DNA of 7,475 nt from Anaerolineales bacterium Chloro_02 (GCA_001603765.1 LUZV01000171.1:1-7475), one strand, 5' to 3'; numbered from the stretch's first letter, positions 1-5,951 are shown. Notes: generated by a model from the sequence alone, not told the origin. Program-made: numbers and translations.

Positions 1-73
1 GTGCCATTCCGCGCCATCGAATAACCGTCCCATCATCGGAAGGGGACAAGCCCCTTCCCTACCGTGATTCTCT

Positions 74-98
74 TGTGGATTGTACGGAACAATCCACA
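74..98. repeat. Perfect 10-bp hairpin in first repeat unit
   Basis: TGTGGATTGT pairs exactly with ACAATCCACA across the 5-nt loop ACGGA. The equivalent positions in the two following units carry mismatches in the left arm, while the right arm ACAATCCACA is kept. The first copy therefore looks closest to an ancestral palindrome. It could act as a weak terminator-like or structural element but has no T tract. Confidence 0.6.
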
Positions 99-109
99 TC
101 ATTGAATTC

Positions 110-186
110 GTAGGGAATGGCCTTGTGCCATTCCGCATCATCGAATAACCGTCCCATCATCGGAAGGGGGCAAGCCCCTTCCCTAC
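110..186. repeat. 77-nt palindromic element with GTAGGGAA/TTCCCTAC ends
   Basis: This is the best bounded sub-element of the tandem unit. It starts GTAGGGAA (110-117) and ends with the exact reverse complement TTCCCTAC (179-186). Inside are two hairpins: GGAATGG/CCATTCC with loop CCTTGTG, then GGAAGGGG/CCCCTTCC with loop GCAAG. The same boundaries recur at 234-310. The layout resembles a miniature inverted-repeat element or REP-like sequence. No transposase is present, so mobility is inference only. Confidence 0.6.
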
Positions 187-549
187 CGTGATTCTCTTGT
201 GAATTATACGGGACAATCCACATCATTGAATTCGTAGGGAATGGCCTTGCGCCATTCCTCGCCATCCAATAACACCACCATCGCCGGAAGGGGGCAAGCC
301 CCTTCCCTACCGTGATTCTCTCGTGACTTGTACGGAACAATCCACATCATCGAATTCGTAGGGAATGGCCTTGCGTCATTCCGCATTATTCCGCGCCACC
401 CCGTAGGGAATGGCTTTGCGTCATTCCGCACCATCCAATCACACCGCCAACATCGGAAGAGGACGAGTCCCTTCTCTTCTATCGTTCCCACATTGACTGC
501 GCAACGAAACCGTTCACCTAATTTATGAATTTGACGCAAAATGGTATAC

Positions 550-578
550 TTGACAAAAGCATTACAAACCGTTAAATA
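550..578 (+). promoter_or_regulatory. Candidate promoter for the LysM gene
   Basis: A perfect -35 hexamer TTGACA (550-555) is followed by a 17-nt spacer and TAAATA (573-578), or TTAAAT with a 16-nt spacer. The -10 match is only moderate. The segment lies between the repeat array and the gene and would give a leader of about 40 nt. A competing -10 (TATACT, 545-550) lacks a good -35 (TTTATG at 522-527). Confidence 0.4.
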
Positions 579-624
579 TGCTATTAATCGAACTTTGTTA
601 ACTGACAAAGGAAGGAATTAAACT

Positions 625-1374
625 ATGGCACAAAAAAAGTCTCAGAGTTTGCTGTCTTCGTACCGCAAGAAATCGCGCAGGAACAATAGCAAAGCTGTCC
701 TGCTGGTGCTCGCCGCAATTCTGGTCATCGCAGGGCTTGTATTATTAGGTCTTTGGGCAATGGGTAAAATCGGAGGCGGAGGCGCGCTGCAAATCTTCGC
801 GTCAAAAACTCCTACCCCAACTATGACCCTGACACCTACCCCAGTGACACCAACCAACACCGCCACGGTAACACCAACAATCACAGAAACGCCGACCCCG
901 TCGCTGACAGCCACTTTGGATGGCCCGTTTGACTATGTGGTGCAGGAAGGCGATTACTACTGCGCCCAGATTGCCGAAAAATTTGGGGCTGATCTGGAAG
1001 TACTGCTGATGATCAACAATTTCACATCCGGCACTTGCTACATCAAGGTCGGCGATATCATTAAAGTGCCCGCGCCGTGGCAGCGCATGCCCACCTCAAC
1101 CGCTGTGCCAACCGATATCCGTCCCGGAACAATCATCGACTACTCAGTCGAAGCAGGCGCCACACTCGAATCAGTCGCCAAGTTCTTCCGGTCCACCGTT
1201 GAGCGGATTATCTCCGAAACTAACCGTTACCGCACGGCAAATCGGATCACCCCGCTGCTCTCGAACACCACCCCGCTCTACATCGGTGAGCTGCTCAAGG
1301 TGCCTGTCAACATCGCCACACCTGTGCCGACGGCGACCCCCACCCGCACAATGACGCCCTCGCCCACACCGTAA
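625..1374 (+). CDS. Membrane-anchored protein with two LysM-like domains
   Basis: A 249-residue protein starting at an ATG 8 nt after a purine-rich site (AAGGAAGGA, 608-616). Residues 1-23 are strongly basic, 24-46 form one hydrophobic helix, and 61-97 are a Thr/Pro-rich linker. A LysM-type module follows at about 103-148 (DYVVQEGDYYCAQIAEKFG ... IKVGDIIKVP). A second, more divergent module spans about 170-227 (IDYSVEAGATLESVAKFF ... IGELLKVP), and the C-terminus returns to a Thr/Pro-rich tail. The topology suggests a cytoplasmic N-terminus with the LysM modules outside. LysM modules usually bind N-acetylglucosamine-containing glycans, so a role at the cell wall or surface is inferred. Cys113 and Cys138 lie within the first module and could form a disulfide. 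No catalytic domain is visible. The gene is monocistronic and ends at a strong hairpin. Confidence 0.88.
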   Translation: MAQKKSQSLLSSYRKKSRRNNSKAVLLVLAAILVIAGLVLLGLWAMGKIGGGGALQIFASKTPTPTMTLTPTPVTPTNTATVTPTITETPTPSLTATLDGPFDYVVQEGDYYCAQIAEKFGADLEVLLMINNFTSGTCYIKVGDIIKVPAPWQRMPTSTAVPTDIRPGTIIDYSVEAGATLESVAKFFRSTVERIISETNRYRTANRITPLLSNTTPLYIGELLKVPVNIATPVPTATPTRTMTPSPTP

Positions 1375-1389
1375 ATTTCTCTCAAGACC

Positions 1390-1423
1390 AAAAAACGGAT
1401 GCGAATTATCGCATCCGTTTTTT
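1390..1423. terminator. Bidirectional intrinsic terminator
   Basis: A perfect 15-bp stem with the 4-nt loop ATTA (1405-1408): arms 1390-1404 and 1409-1423, with core ACGGATGCGA/TCGCATCCGT flanked by A and T tracts. It lies between two convergent stop codons (1374 on + and 1442 on -). The A tract on one side and T tract on the other make it suitable for ending transcription from both directions. Confidence 0.88.
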
Positions 1424-1441
1424 ATTGGGATCCTCATTTTC

Positions 1442-1975
1442 TTACAGGTTGTCTACTTCCTCAACGATGTCATCTTCTGATGCTGGATGGAAATGGGCGG
1501 TTGATTCAATGTCGTATTCAAGGAAGATCGTAATCAGCACGCGCAGTAAAACAATGATGAAAAGCGTCATGAGCTCTGTGAAATTCGGCGAAATCGCCAG
1601 ACCAAGGATATCCGCCGCCATCGCGAATTCCAACGCCAGGCTCAGACGATGCCCTAAGCGAAGGCGAATACTGCCCGAAGACCAGATTTGATCCACAGAA
1701 TCGCGTTTAGAGAAACGCACCAGGTAAGAAATTAAGCCGTGAACACTCGCGGTGACGATCACAATCACAGAACCCAGCTCGCAGCCCAAAATTGCATAAC
1801 CGACAATCGTGACCATCAATTCATGATGCGGCAAAGCAGGCCCAGCATAGGTTGTACCTTTAGCCATGAACAATATCACAACAACCGCAATAATCAGGAC
1901 AATGGGCAGCACAATCTTGCTTAGAGCGCCGATTGTGTTTTCGTGGGAAGAGGAATGATGATGTTTTTTTACCAT
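1442..1975 (-). CDS. DUF1622-like multi-pass membrane protein
   Basis: A 177-residue membrane protein. Residues 3-11 are His/Ser-rich (KKHHHSSSH). Hydrophobic segments lie at about 20-39, 54-86 and 110-155, the last probably two helices. The stretch around 103-155 (IRLRLGHRLSLALEFAMAAD, then an I/L-rich helix ending in FLEYDIE) resembles the DUF1622 family, small bacterial inner-membrane proteins without an established function; this assignment is from memory of the family pattern. The C-terminus is acidic (EDDIVEEVDNL). The ATG is preceded by AAAGG on the minus strand at 6 nt spacing. It starts 19 nt after the stop of the oxidoreductase upstream on the same strand, so the two are probably co-transcribed, and it ends at the shared bidirectional terminator. 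Confidence 0.78.
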   Translation of the reverse strand: MVKKHHHSSSHENTIGALSKIVLPIVLIIAVVVILFMAKGTTYAGPALPHHELMVTIVGYAILGCELGSVIVIVTASVHGLISYLVRFSKRDSVDQIWSSGSIRLRLGHRLSLALEFAMAADILGLAISPNFTELMTLFIIVLLRVLITIFLEYDIESTAHFHPASEDDIVEEVDNL

Positions 1976-1994
1976 GATGAACCTTTGTGTTTTT

Positions 1995-3032
1995 TTATTT
2001 GATATTGACTAACCTGCCGCTATCAACGGCGGATTGAAACAAAGCATCTATTACAACCGCGTTATTAACCGCATCCGAAAGTGGGAATTTCGGCATATCT
2101 TTGCTGACGCAAACGTTATAAAAGTGTTCCAGCATCCGTTTGTAATCGTTTTCCGGTCTGAAGTTAAGGCGTTTGCTTTCCTTTCCGCCTGAGCTCAGCC
2201 AGCCGCTTGTGCCCTCGCCCTGTGGGTTGAACGGGTTTTCGATGTGGATCATGCCTGCTGTGCCGCCCACACGCAGGAATTGCGATCGGTCAGAATTGAA
2301 CGAAACCATCAACTGCCCCCAAACCTGGTCGCCAAAGTCCAGCGTGGCTGCCGATTGCAAGTCAACCCCCGATTTGCTCATCTGACACTGCCCCTGAACG
2401 CTGACGGGTTCACGCCCGACAAGCAAGCGCTGGATATTGACACAATAGCAGCCCAAGTCATAGAGCGCGCCTCCGCCAAGATCGGGCGCGAGACGAATAT
2501 CGTCTGGGTTGCTAAGAGTGAAGCTGAAGTTCGTCTGGATCAGCCGCAGCCTGCCAATAGCGCCGGACCGTACAAGCTCGTGGATCTTCTCGAACCGTTC
2601 GCTATAACGGTACATGAAAGCTTCCATTAACACCACTGAATTTTCAAGCGCTGTGCTGACCATTAATTGAGCTTCATCAGAGTTGAGCGCGAAGGGCTTT
2701 TCGACCAGGACGTGTTTTCCAGCTTGCATCGCCTTGACTGCCCAACCCACATGCTCGCTATTGGGGAGCGGAATATAGACAGCCTGCACGTTGCTGTCTG
2801 CCAGCAGGTCGTCATAGTTGCCATAGGCTTTCGGGATCTCAAAAGGCGCGGCAAATTCCTGCGCACGGGTCAGATCGCGGCTGGCAACCGCGATGACTGG
2901 GTTGTGTTTCATGCTTTGCAGCGCTGGGATGATCGCTTTTTCGGCTATTCGCGCGGTACCGAGGATGCCCCAGTTTAATTCAGGCTTACGGAACAAGTTG
3001 CCCCCGATGGGCTTTGATGATAAGATATCCAT
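1995..3032 (-). CDS. Gfo/Idh/MocA family NAD(P)-dependent oxidoreductase
   Basis: A 345-residue protein of typical family length. The N-terminal Rossmann fold has the nucleotide-binding turn WGILGTARIA (21-30), followed by an acceptor-strand region VIAVASRD (46-53). The family signature EKPFALN is at 111-117, with the catalytic-type Lys112. The C-terminal domain carries GGGALYDLGCY (186-196). Members act on sugars, inositols, glucose-fructose or trans-dihydrodiols; the substrate cannot be fixed from sequence. It is probably cytoplasmic. The first 18 residues precede the Rossmann strand as a short extension. The chosen ATG has GAGG only 4 nt upstream, which is close but usable. It is transcribed divergently from the YgeY-type gene and probably together with the DUF1622-like gene 19 nt downstream; a functional link between those two is not evident. 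Confidence 0.9.
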   Translation of the reverse strand: MDILSSKPIGGNLFRKPELNWGILGTARIAEKAIIPALQSMKHNPVIAVASRDLTRAQEFAAPFEIPKAYGNYDDLLADSNVQAVYIPLPNSEHVGWAVKAMQAGKHVLVEKPFALNSDEAQLMVSTALENSVVLMEAFMYRYSERFEKIHELVRSGAIGRLRLIQTNFSFTLSNPDDIRLAPDLGGGALYDLGCYCVNIQRLLVGREPVSVQGQCQMSKSGVDLQSAATLDFGDQVWGQLMVSFNSDRSQFLRVGGTAGMIHIENPFNPQGEGTSGWLSSGGKESKRLNFRPENDYKRMLEHFYNVCVSKDMPKFPLSDAVNNAVVIDALFQSAVDSGRLVNIK

Positions 3033-3050
3033 ACGACCTCAATTCTTTAC

Positions 3051-3093
3051 CTGCACGATTGTGTTTGTAACATTATAAACCGCATTCGTGCAG
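3051..3093. promoter_or_regulatory. Nested dyad between divergent genes, candidate operator
   Basis: The outer arms CTGCACGA (3051-3058) and TCGTGCAG (3086-3093) are exact reverse complements. An inner imperfect palindrome, GTTTGTAAC (3063-3071) and ATTATAAAC (3072-3080), matches at 7 of 9 positions. The two dyads are centred at 3072.0 and 3071.5, so they are nearly concentric. The inner dyad contains TATAAT on the minus strand (3077-3072), a likely -10 for the oxidoreductase gene, although no good -35 stands 16-18 nt upstream. A regulator binding here could control both divergent genes. An RNA hairpin in a leader is the alternative. Confidence 0.45.
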
Positions 3094-3131
3094 TATTTTA
3101 CACAACCGAAAAATTTGTCAAAGGAGAAACT

Positions 3132-4337
3132 ATGCCCTCACCCGAAGTAATTCAAAAACTGCAGGAGAAAATCCAGAGTCAACGCGAACCAATGATCCGT
3201 TTTATGCGCGAAATTTGCGCCATTCCCAGCATGGATTCCAATATCGAAGCCGTTGGGAAACGCATCGCCCAGGAAATGAACGCTCTGCGTTTCGATGAAG
3301 TCCGTTTCGACAAAATGGGCAACATCATGGGGCGCATCGGCAGCGGCGAAAAAGTGATCGTTTTCGATTCGCATATTGACACTGTCGGTATTGGCGACCC
3401 ACACGAATGGAAGTGGGACCCCTTTGAAGGCAAGGTGGAAGACGGCGTGCTCTATGCCCGCGGTGCCTGTGACGAAAAAGGCTCGACCCCCGGCATGATC
3501 TACGGTATGGCAGCCGCCCGCGATTTGGGGCTGCTGGAAGGCTGGACAGCCTGGTATTTCGGCAACATGGAAGAATGGTGCGACGGCATCGCCCCCAACA
3601 CCTTCGTTGAGGTGGACCCCGGCATCAAGCCAGACTTTGTGATCATCGGCGAGCCAACCAAGATGAACGTCTACCGCGGTCATAAAGGACGCATCGAACT
3701 TAAAGTAACGGCAAAAGGCGTTTCAGCGCATGCCGCCAGCAATCATGTGGGCATCAACGCTATCTATCTCCTCCTCCCGGTTATCGAAGGCATCCGCGAT
3801 ATGGAACCTCACCTCGGCGACGATCCCTTCCTGGGCAACGGCAAGATTACAGTTTCAGACATGCTCGTAAAAACCCCCAGCATCAACGCCGTGCCGGATG
3901 AAGCTGTGATTTACATTGACCGCCGCATGACCTTCGGCGAAACGAAAGAAGAGGCCATCGCTCAGGTTGAAGCGCTCATCCCTGAAGAAAGCAAAGACCG
4001 CGTCAAGGTGGAAGCTTTGTTCTACGATGTGCCTTCGTACACCGGCTTTGTCTTCCCGGTGGACAAATACTTCCCAGCTTGGGCAATCCCGGAAGAGCAT
4101 CAATTGGTGCAGGCGGGGCGCGAAGCGCTGCGCCGAATCGGGCTAAAAGACGCTCCCGCCGGCAAATGGGCGTTTAGCACCAACGGCATTTACTGGGCTG
4201 GCAAGGCTGGTATTCCATCGATTGGTTTCGGTCCTGGCGACGAAGTTACCGCCCATACAGTGAACGACAGCGTGATTCTGAATGATGTTGTCAAAGCCGG
4301 CGAGTTTTATGGTCTGATCGCCAGTTTGATTAAGTAG
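3132..4337 (+). CDS. ygeY: M20-family metallohydrolase, YgeY type
   Basis: A 401-residue protein, normal length for the M20 (ArgE/DapE/carboxypeptidase G2) family. The expected metal-site residues are present in order: His81 and Asp83 (SHIDTV), bridging Asp114 (GACDEKG), the Glu147-Glu148 pair (general base and ligand), Glu174 (GEPT) and His375 (TAHTVNDS). The central dimerisation domain starts near 180 and includes KGVSAHAASN (196-205). The wording GHKGRIEL, INAVPDEA and FSTNGIYWAGKAGIPSIGFGPGDE fits the YgeY group (named a selenium-metabolism-linked hydrolase) better than ArgE or DapE, as far as I can judge by eye. It is probably a soluble zinc amidohydrolase of an N-acyl or carbamoyl compound; the exact substrate is unknown. 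A strong ribosome site AAGGAG lies 5 nt before the ATG. A terminator follows, so it is not obligatorily co-transcribed with the carbamoyltransferase downstream. It contains no in-frame TGA, so it is not itself a selenoprotein. Confidence 0.85.
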   Translation: MPSPEVIQKLQEKIQSQREPMIRFMREICAIPSMDSNIEAVGKRIAQEMNALRFDEVRFDKMGNIMGRIGSGEKVIVFDSHIDTVGIGDPHEWKWDPFEGKVEDGVLYARGACDEKGSTPGMIYGMAAARDLGLLEGWTAWYFGNMEEWCDGIAPNTFVEVDPGIKPDFVIIGEPTKMNVYRGHKGRIELKVTAKGVSAHAASNHVGINAIYLLLPVIEGIRDMEPHLGDDPFLGNGKITVSDMLVKTPSINAVPDEAVIYIDRRMTFGETKEEAIAQVEALIPEESKDRVKVEALFYDVPSYTGFVFPVDKYFPAWAIPEEHQLVQAGREALRRIGLKDAPAGKWAFSTNGIYWAGKAGIPSIGFGPGDEVTAHTVNDSVILNDVVKAGEFYGLIASLIK

Positions 4338-4355
4338 GGTTTATTTGGATGTTGC

Positions 4356-4388
4356 ATAGTGGAGGCGAACACCTCCACTATTGTTTTA
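4356..4388 (+). terminator. Intrinsic terminator after the YgeY-type gene
   Basis: A 10-bp stem ATAGTGGAGG/CCTCCACTAT (4356-4365 and 4372-4381) with the 6-nt loop CGAACA is followed by the T-rich stretch TGTTTTAATT. It lies 18 nt after the stop codon. It separates the two metabolically related genes into different transcripts, or makes read-through partial. Confidence 0.8.
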
Positions 4389-4502
4389 ATTCTCCGCTAA
4401 GTTAGTGGTGATAATGAATTCATCTGATGTATAACAATCACAGAATATTGCTGACCCGAGCGCAAATTCAATCTCATTTCCCAAATTGTCAAGTAATCTA
4501 GG

Positions 4503-4508
4503 TATAAT
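4503..4508 (+). promoter_or_regulatory. Consensus -10 element before the carbamoyltransferase
   Basis: TATAAT matches the -10 consensus exactly and sits 30 nt before the ATG, giving a leader of about 25 nt. No good -35 lies at 16-18 nt: TTGTCA (4486-4491) is only 11 nt upstream. The call therefore rests on the -10, the AT-rich surroundings and the terminator upstream, which implies a need for a separate promoter. Confidence 0.35.
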
Positions 4509-4538
4509 TCAGGAAAAGAATCCTCAAGGAGAGTAACA

Positions 4539-5519
4539 ATGCAAACTTTTTTACATGGACGTGATCTGATCGGTGACCTCGATTTCTCAAAAGAAGAAGT
4601 CGAAACAGTATTGGATGTTGCCTGGGATCTCAAACGCAAACGCGCGCTCAACGAGCCGCATCCCTACCTGCGCGATAAGGTGCTGGCGATGCTTTTCTTC
4701 TTCAGCAGCACCCGCACACGCGGTTCTTTCGAAGCCGGCATGGCTCAGCTGGGCGGGCACGGCGCCTTCATCGAGAGCTCAACCACTCAGATTTCGCACG
4801 GCGACACAGCCAAGGAAATCGGCGAGATTTACGGACGCTACTTTGACGGCATCGCCATCCGCCACTGCGATTGGAAAGTCGGCAACCCTTACCTCAATGA
4901 AGTTGCCAAAAACTGCCGCGTGCCTGTCCTGAATATGCAGTGCGATATCTACCATCCCTTCCAATGCCTGGCTGATTTGATGACCATCATGGAGAAAAAA
5001 GGACGCGATCTGAAGAGGAAGAAAATTGTGGTTTCGTGGGCTTATGCCGCGTCTTATCTTAAACCCATCTCTGTGCCGCAGTCGCTGATCCTCCAGATGC
5101 CGCGCTTCGGGATGGACGTCACTTTGGCGTACCCCAAAGAATTCCCCCTGATGCCCGAAATCGAACAGCAAGCCGCTGATGAGGCCAAAAAGTGGGGCAC
5201 TTCCTTTGAAATTGTCAACGACATGGACGAAGGCATGAAAGACGCTGATGTGATCTATGCCAAGAGCTGGGGACCGCTGTTGACTACGGATGATCCGGTG
5301 AAGGGCAAGCAGCTGCAGGATTCTTATACGGATTGGATCATGGATCAGCGCCGGCTCGAGCTTGCGAAGAGCGACGCGATCTACATGCACCCGCTGCCAG
5401 CTGACCGCGATATCGAAGTGACCAACGAGGTCATCGACGGACCTCATTCTGTGGTCTATGACGAGGCGGAAAACCGCCTGCATGCCCAAAAAGCCGTCAT
5501 GGCGCTAACGATGGGATAG
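4539..5519 (+). CDS. ygeW: Knotted carbamoyltransferase, YgeW type
   Basis: A 326-residue member of the aspartate/ornithine carbamoyltransferase superfamily. The carbamoyl-phosphate loop SSTRTR is at 56-61, with a second phosphate-site region around QISHGDTAKE (84-93) and the carbamoyl-phosphate signature HPFQCLAD at 139-146. The stretch SWAYAASYLKPISVPQ (166-181) followed by RFGMDVTLAYP corresponds to the proline-containing loop of the trefoil-knotted branch and reads like E. coli YgeW. The C-terminal substrate loop is MHPLPADR (283-290), where ornithine enzymes have HCLP. The end, YDEAENRLHAQKA, is typical of ornithine/acetylornithine enzymes. It is about 70 residues shorter than E. coli YgeW (near 396 residues, from memory). 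The reaction is transfer of, or phosphorolytic removal of, a carbamoyl group; the acceptor is unknown. It is probably a cytoplasmic trimer. AAGGAG lies 7 nt before the ATG. The neighbouring YgeY-type hydrolase supports a shared pathway. Confidence 0.85.
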   Translation: MQTFLHGRDLIGDLDFSKEEVETVLDVAWDLKRKRALNEPHPYLRDKVLAMLFFFSSTRTRGSFEAGMAQLGGHGAFIESSTTQISHGDTAKEIGEIYGRYFDGIAIRHCDWKVGNPYLNEVAKNCRVPVLNMQCDIYHPFQCLADLMTIMEKKGRDLKRKKIVVSWAYAASYLKPISVPQSLILQMPRFGMDVTLAYPKEFPLMPEIEQQAADEAKKWGTSFEIVNDMDEGMKDADVIYAKSWGPLLTTDDPVKGKQLQDSYTDWIMDQRRLELAKSDAIYMHPLPADRDIEVTNEVIDGPHSVVYDEAENRLHAQKAVMALTMG

Positions 5520-5541
5520 CCCCACACTGTTCATTTTTAAC

Positions 5542-5570
5542 GAGGCTGACCCAAAAAGTCAGCCTCTTTT
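5542..5570 (+). terminator. Intrinsic terminator after the carbamoyltransferase
   Basis: A perfect 9-bp stem GAGGCTGAC/GTCAGCCTC (5542-5550 and 5558-5566) with loop CCAAAAA is followed by TTTT. It starts 22 nt after the stop codon and closes the carbamoyltransferase transcript. Confidence 0.82.
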
Positions 5571-5603
5571 AATATCCGTCCCTCGTCATCGCGAGCGCAG
5601 CCT

Positions 5604-5665
5604 GATCTTGTATGGTCAGCCCACGCCCGCCTGCGGCGCTGGGGTGCTTCGCAAGACCGGCGAGA
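5604..5665 (+). repeat. Direct repeat, copy 1 (uninterrupted)
   Basis: It begins GATCTTGTATGGTCAG (5604-5619) and continues through CCCGCCTGCGGCGCTGGGG and GTGCTTCGCAAG to GGCGAGA (5665). The second part matches 5857-5903 at 43 of 47 positions by eye, and all four differences are transitions. The first 16 nt match 5803-5818 with one transition. Confidence 0.8.
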
Positions 5666-5685
5666 TCGGGTATTTCCCGATGGTC

Positions 5686-5758
5686 GTAGGGGCGAAGCAA
5701 CCATTCATTGACGTATTAGGAACGGCAGAGCATTTTTGTTCGGCTGCCTCGCCCCTAC
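5686..5758. repeat. 73-nt element with 17-bp terminal inverted repeats
   Basis: The left end GTAGGGGCGAAGCAACC (5686-5702) and right end GGCTGCCTCGCCCCTAC (5742-5758) are inverted repeats matching at 15 of 17 positions, including the first 10. Size, GTAGGG/CCCTAC termini and a flanking C on the left and CG on the right match the 77-nt element at 110-186, although the interiors differ. It looks like a miniature inverted-repeat or REP-like sequence with no coding capacity. Confidence 0.75.
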
Positions 5759-5802
5759 CGTATGAATAATGCAAGGTGGTTGGCCAGCGGGTCTTCAAGC
5801 TT

Positions 5803-5903
5803 GATCTTGCATGGTCAGGAGACTATGGAAGACGTTCGAGGCCTCTCGCTCGGTCTGCCCACACCCGCCTGTGGCGCTGGGGTGCTTCGCAAGGCTGGCG
5901 AGA
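5803..5903 (+). repeat. Direct repeat, copy 2, split by a 39-nt insertion
   Basis: The left part GATCTTGCATGGTCAG (5803-5818) and the right part (5857-5903) are contiguous in the other copy but are separated here by 39 nt (5819-5857, sharing one ambiguous base with the right part). The insertion is bordered by GGTCAG (5813-5818) and GGTCTG (5852-5857), which could be a near-duplication made during insertion or slippage. Confidence 0.7.
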
Positions 5904-5926
5904 ACAGAGAACGACGCGACTCGTAG

Positions 5927-5951
5927 GTCAGGTTCCGCCTTTGAACCTGAC
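5927..5951. repeat. Perfect 9-bp hairpin, intergenic
   Basis: GTCAGGTTC (5927-5935) pairs exactly with GAACCTGAC (5943-5951) around the 7-nt loop CGCCTTT. There is no T tract on either side, so it is not a standard intrinsic terminator. The preceding CGTAG resembles the start of the other palindromic elements here, suggesting a third dispersed-repeat type. Confidence 0.65.

Larger units (their letters stand above)
1..490. repeat. Tandem array of a 124-nt palindrome-rich unit
   Basis: The array runs in from beyond the left edge. A partial unit occupies 1-109, full units occupy 110-233 and 234-357, a 45-nt truncated unit occupies 358-402, and a degenerate unit occupies 403 to about 490. Unit starts are marked by GTAGGGAATGG at 110, 234, 358 and 403. 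By eye the partial first unit differs from the second at 6 of 109 positions, all transitions; the third differs from the second at about 16 of 124. Each full unit holds a GGAATGG/CCATTCC hairpin, a GGAAGGGG/CCCCTTCC hairpin (loop about 5 nt) and an AT-richer third inverted repeat. There is no convincing coding capacity: 124 is not a multiple of three, so any frame shifts from copy to copy. It is probably a locally amplified dispersed intergenic repeat. Confidence 0.9.

Noticed and set aside
1..490. CRISPR array
   Set aside because: The repeat period is 124 nt with the whole unit conserved; there are no 23-37-nt repeats separated by unique spacers and no cas genes.
531..550. Promoter TTGACG with TATACT
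   Set aside because: The spacing between the two hexamers is only 8 nt, far below the 16-18 nt needed.
59..608. Long minus-strand open frames through the left repeat array
   Set aside because: They run through palindromic repeats, have no recognisable domain, and the 124-nt period shifts frame from copy to copy, so similar peptides appear only by repetition of DNA.
3138..3683. Minus-strand open frame opposite the YgeY-type gene
   Set aside because: It is complementary to a well-supported gene with full catalytic motifs; the antisense peptide shows no family pattern.
3132..4337. YgeY-type protein as a selenoprotein
   Set aside because: The family nickname mentions selenium metabolism, but the frame has no in-frame TGA and no selenocysteine insertion element was apparent.
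4486..4508. TTGTCA as -35 for the TATAAT before the carbamoyltransferase
   Set aside because: The spacer is only 11 nt; only the -10 was kept as a candidate.
4779..5489. Minus-strand 236-residue open frame opposite the carbamoyltransferase
   Set aside because: It is a shadow of a gene with clear STRTR, HPFQ and HPLP motifs; its own peptide has no recognisable domain and no ribosome site that would mark a start.
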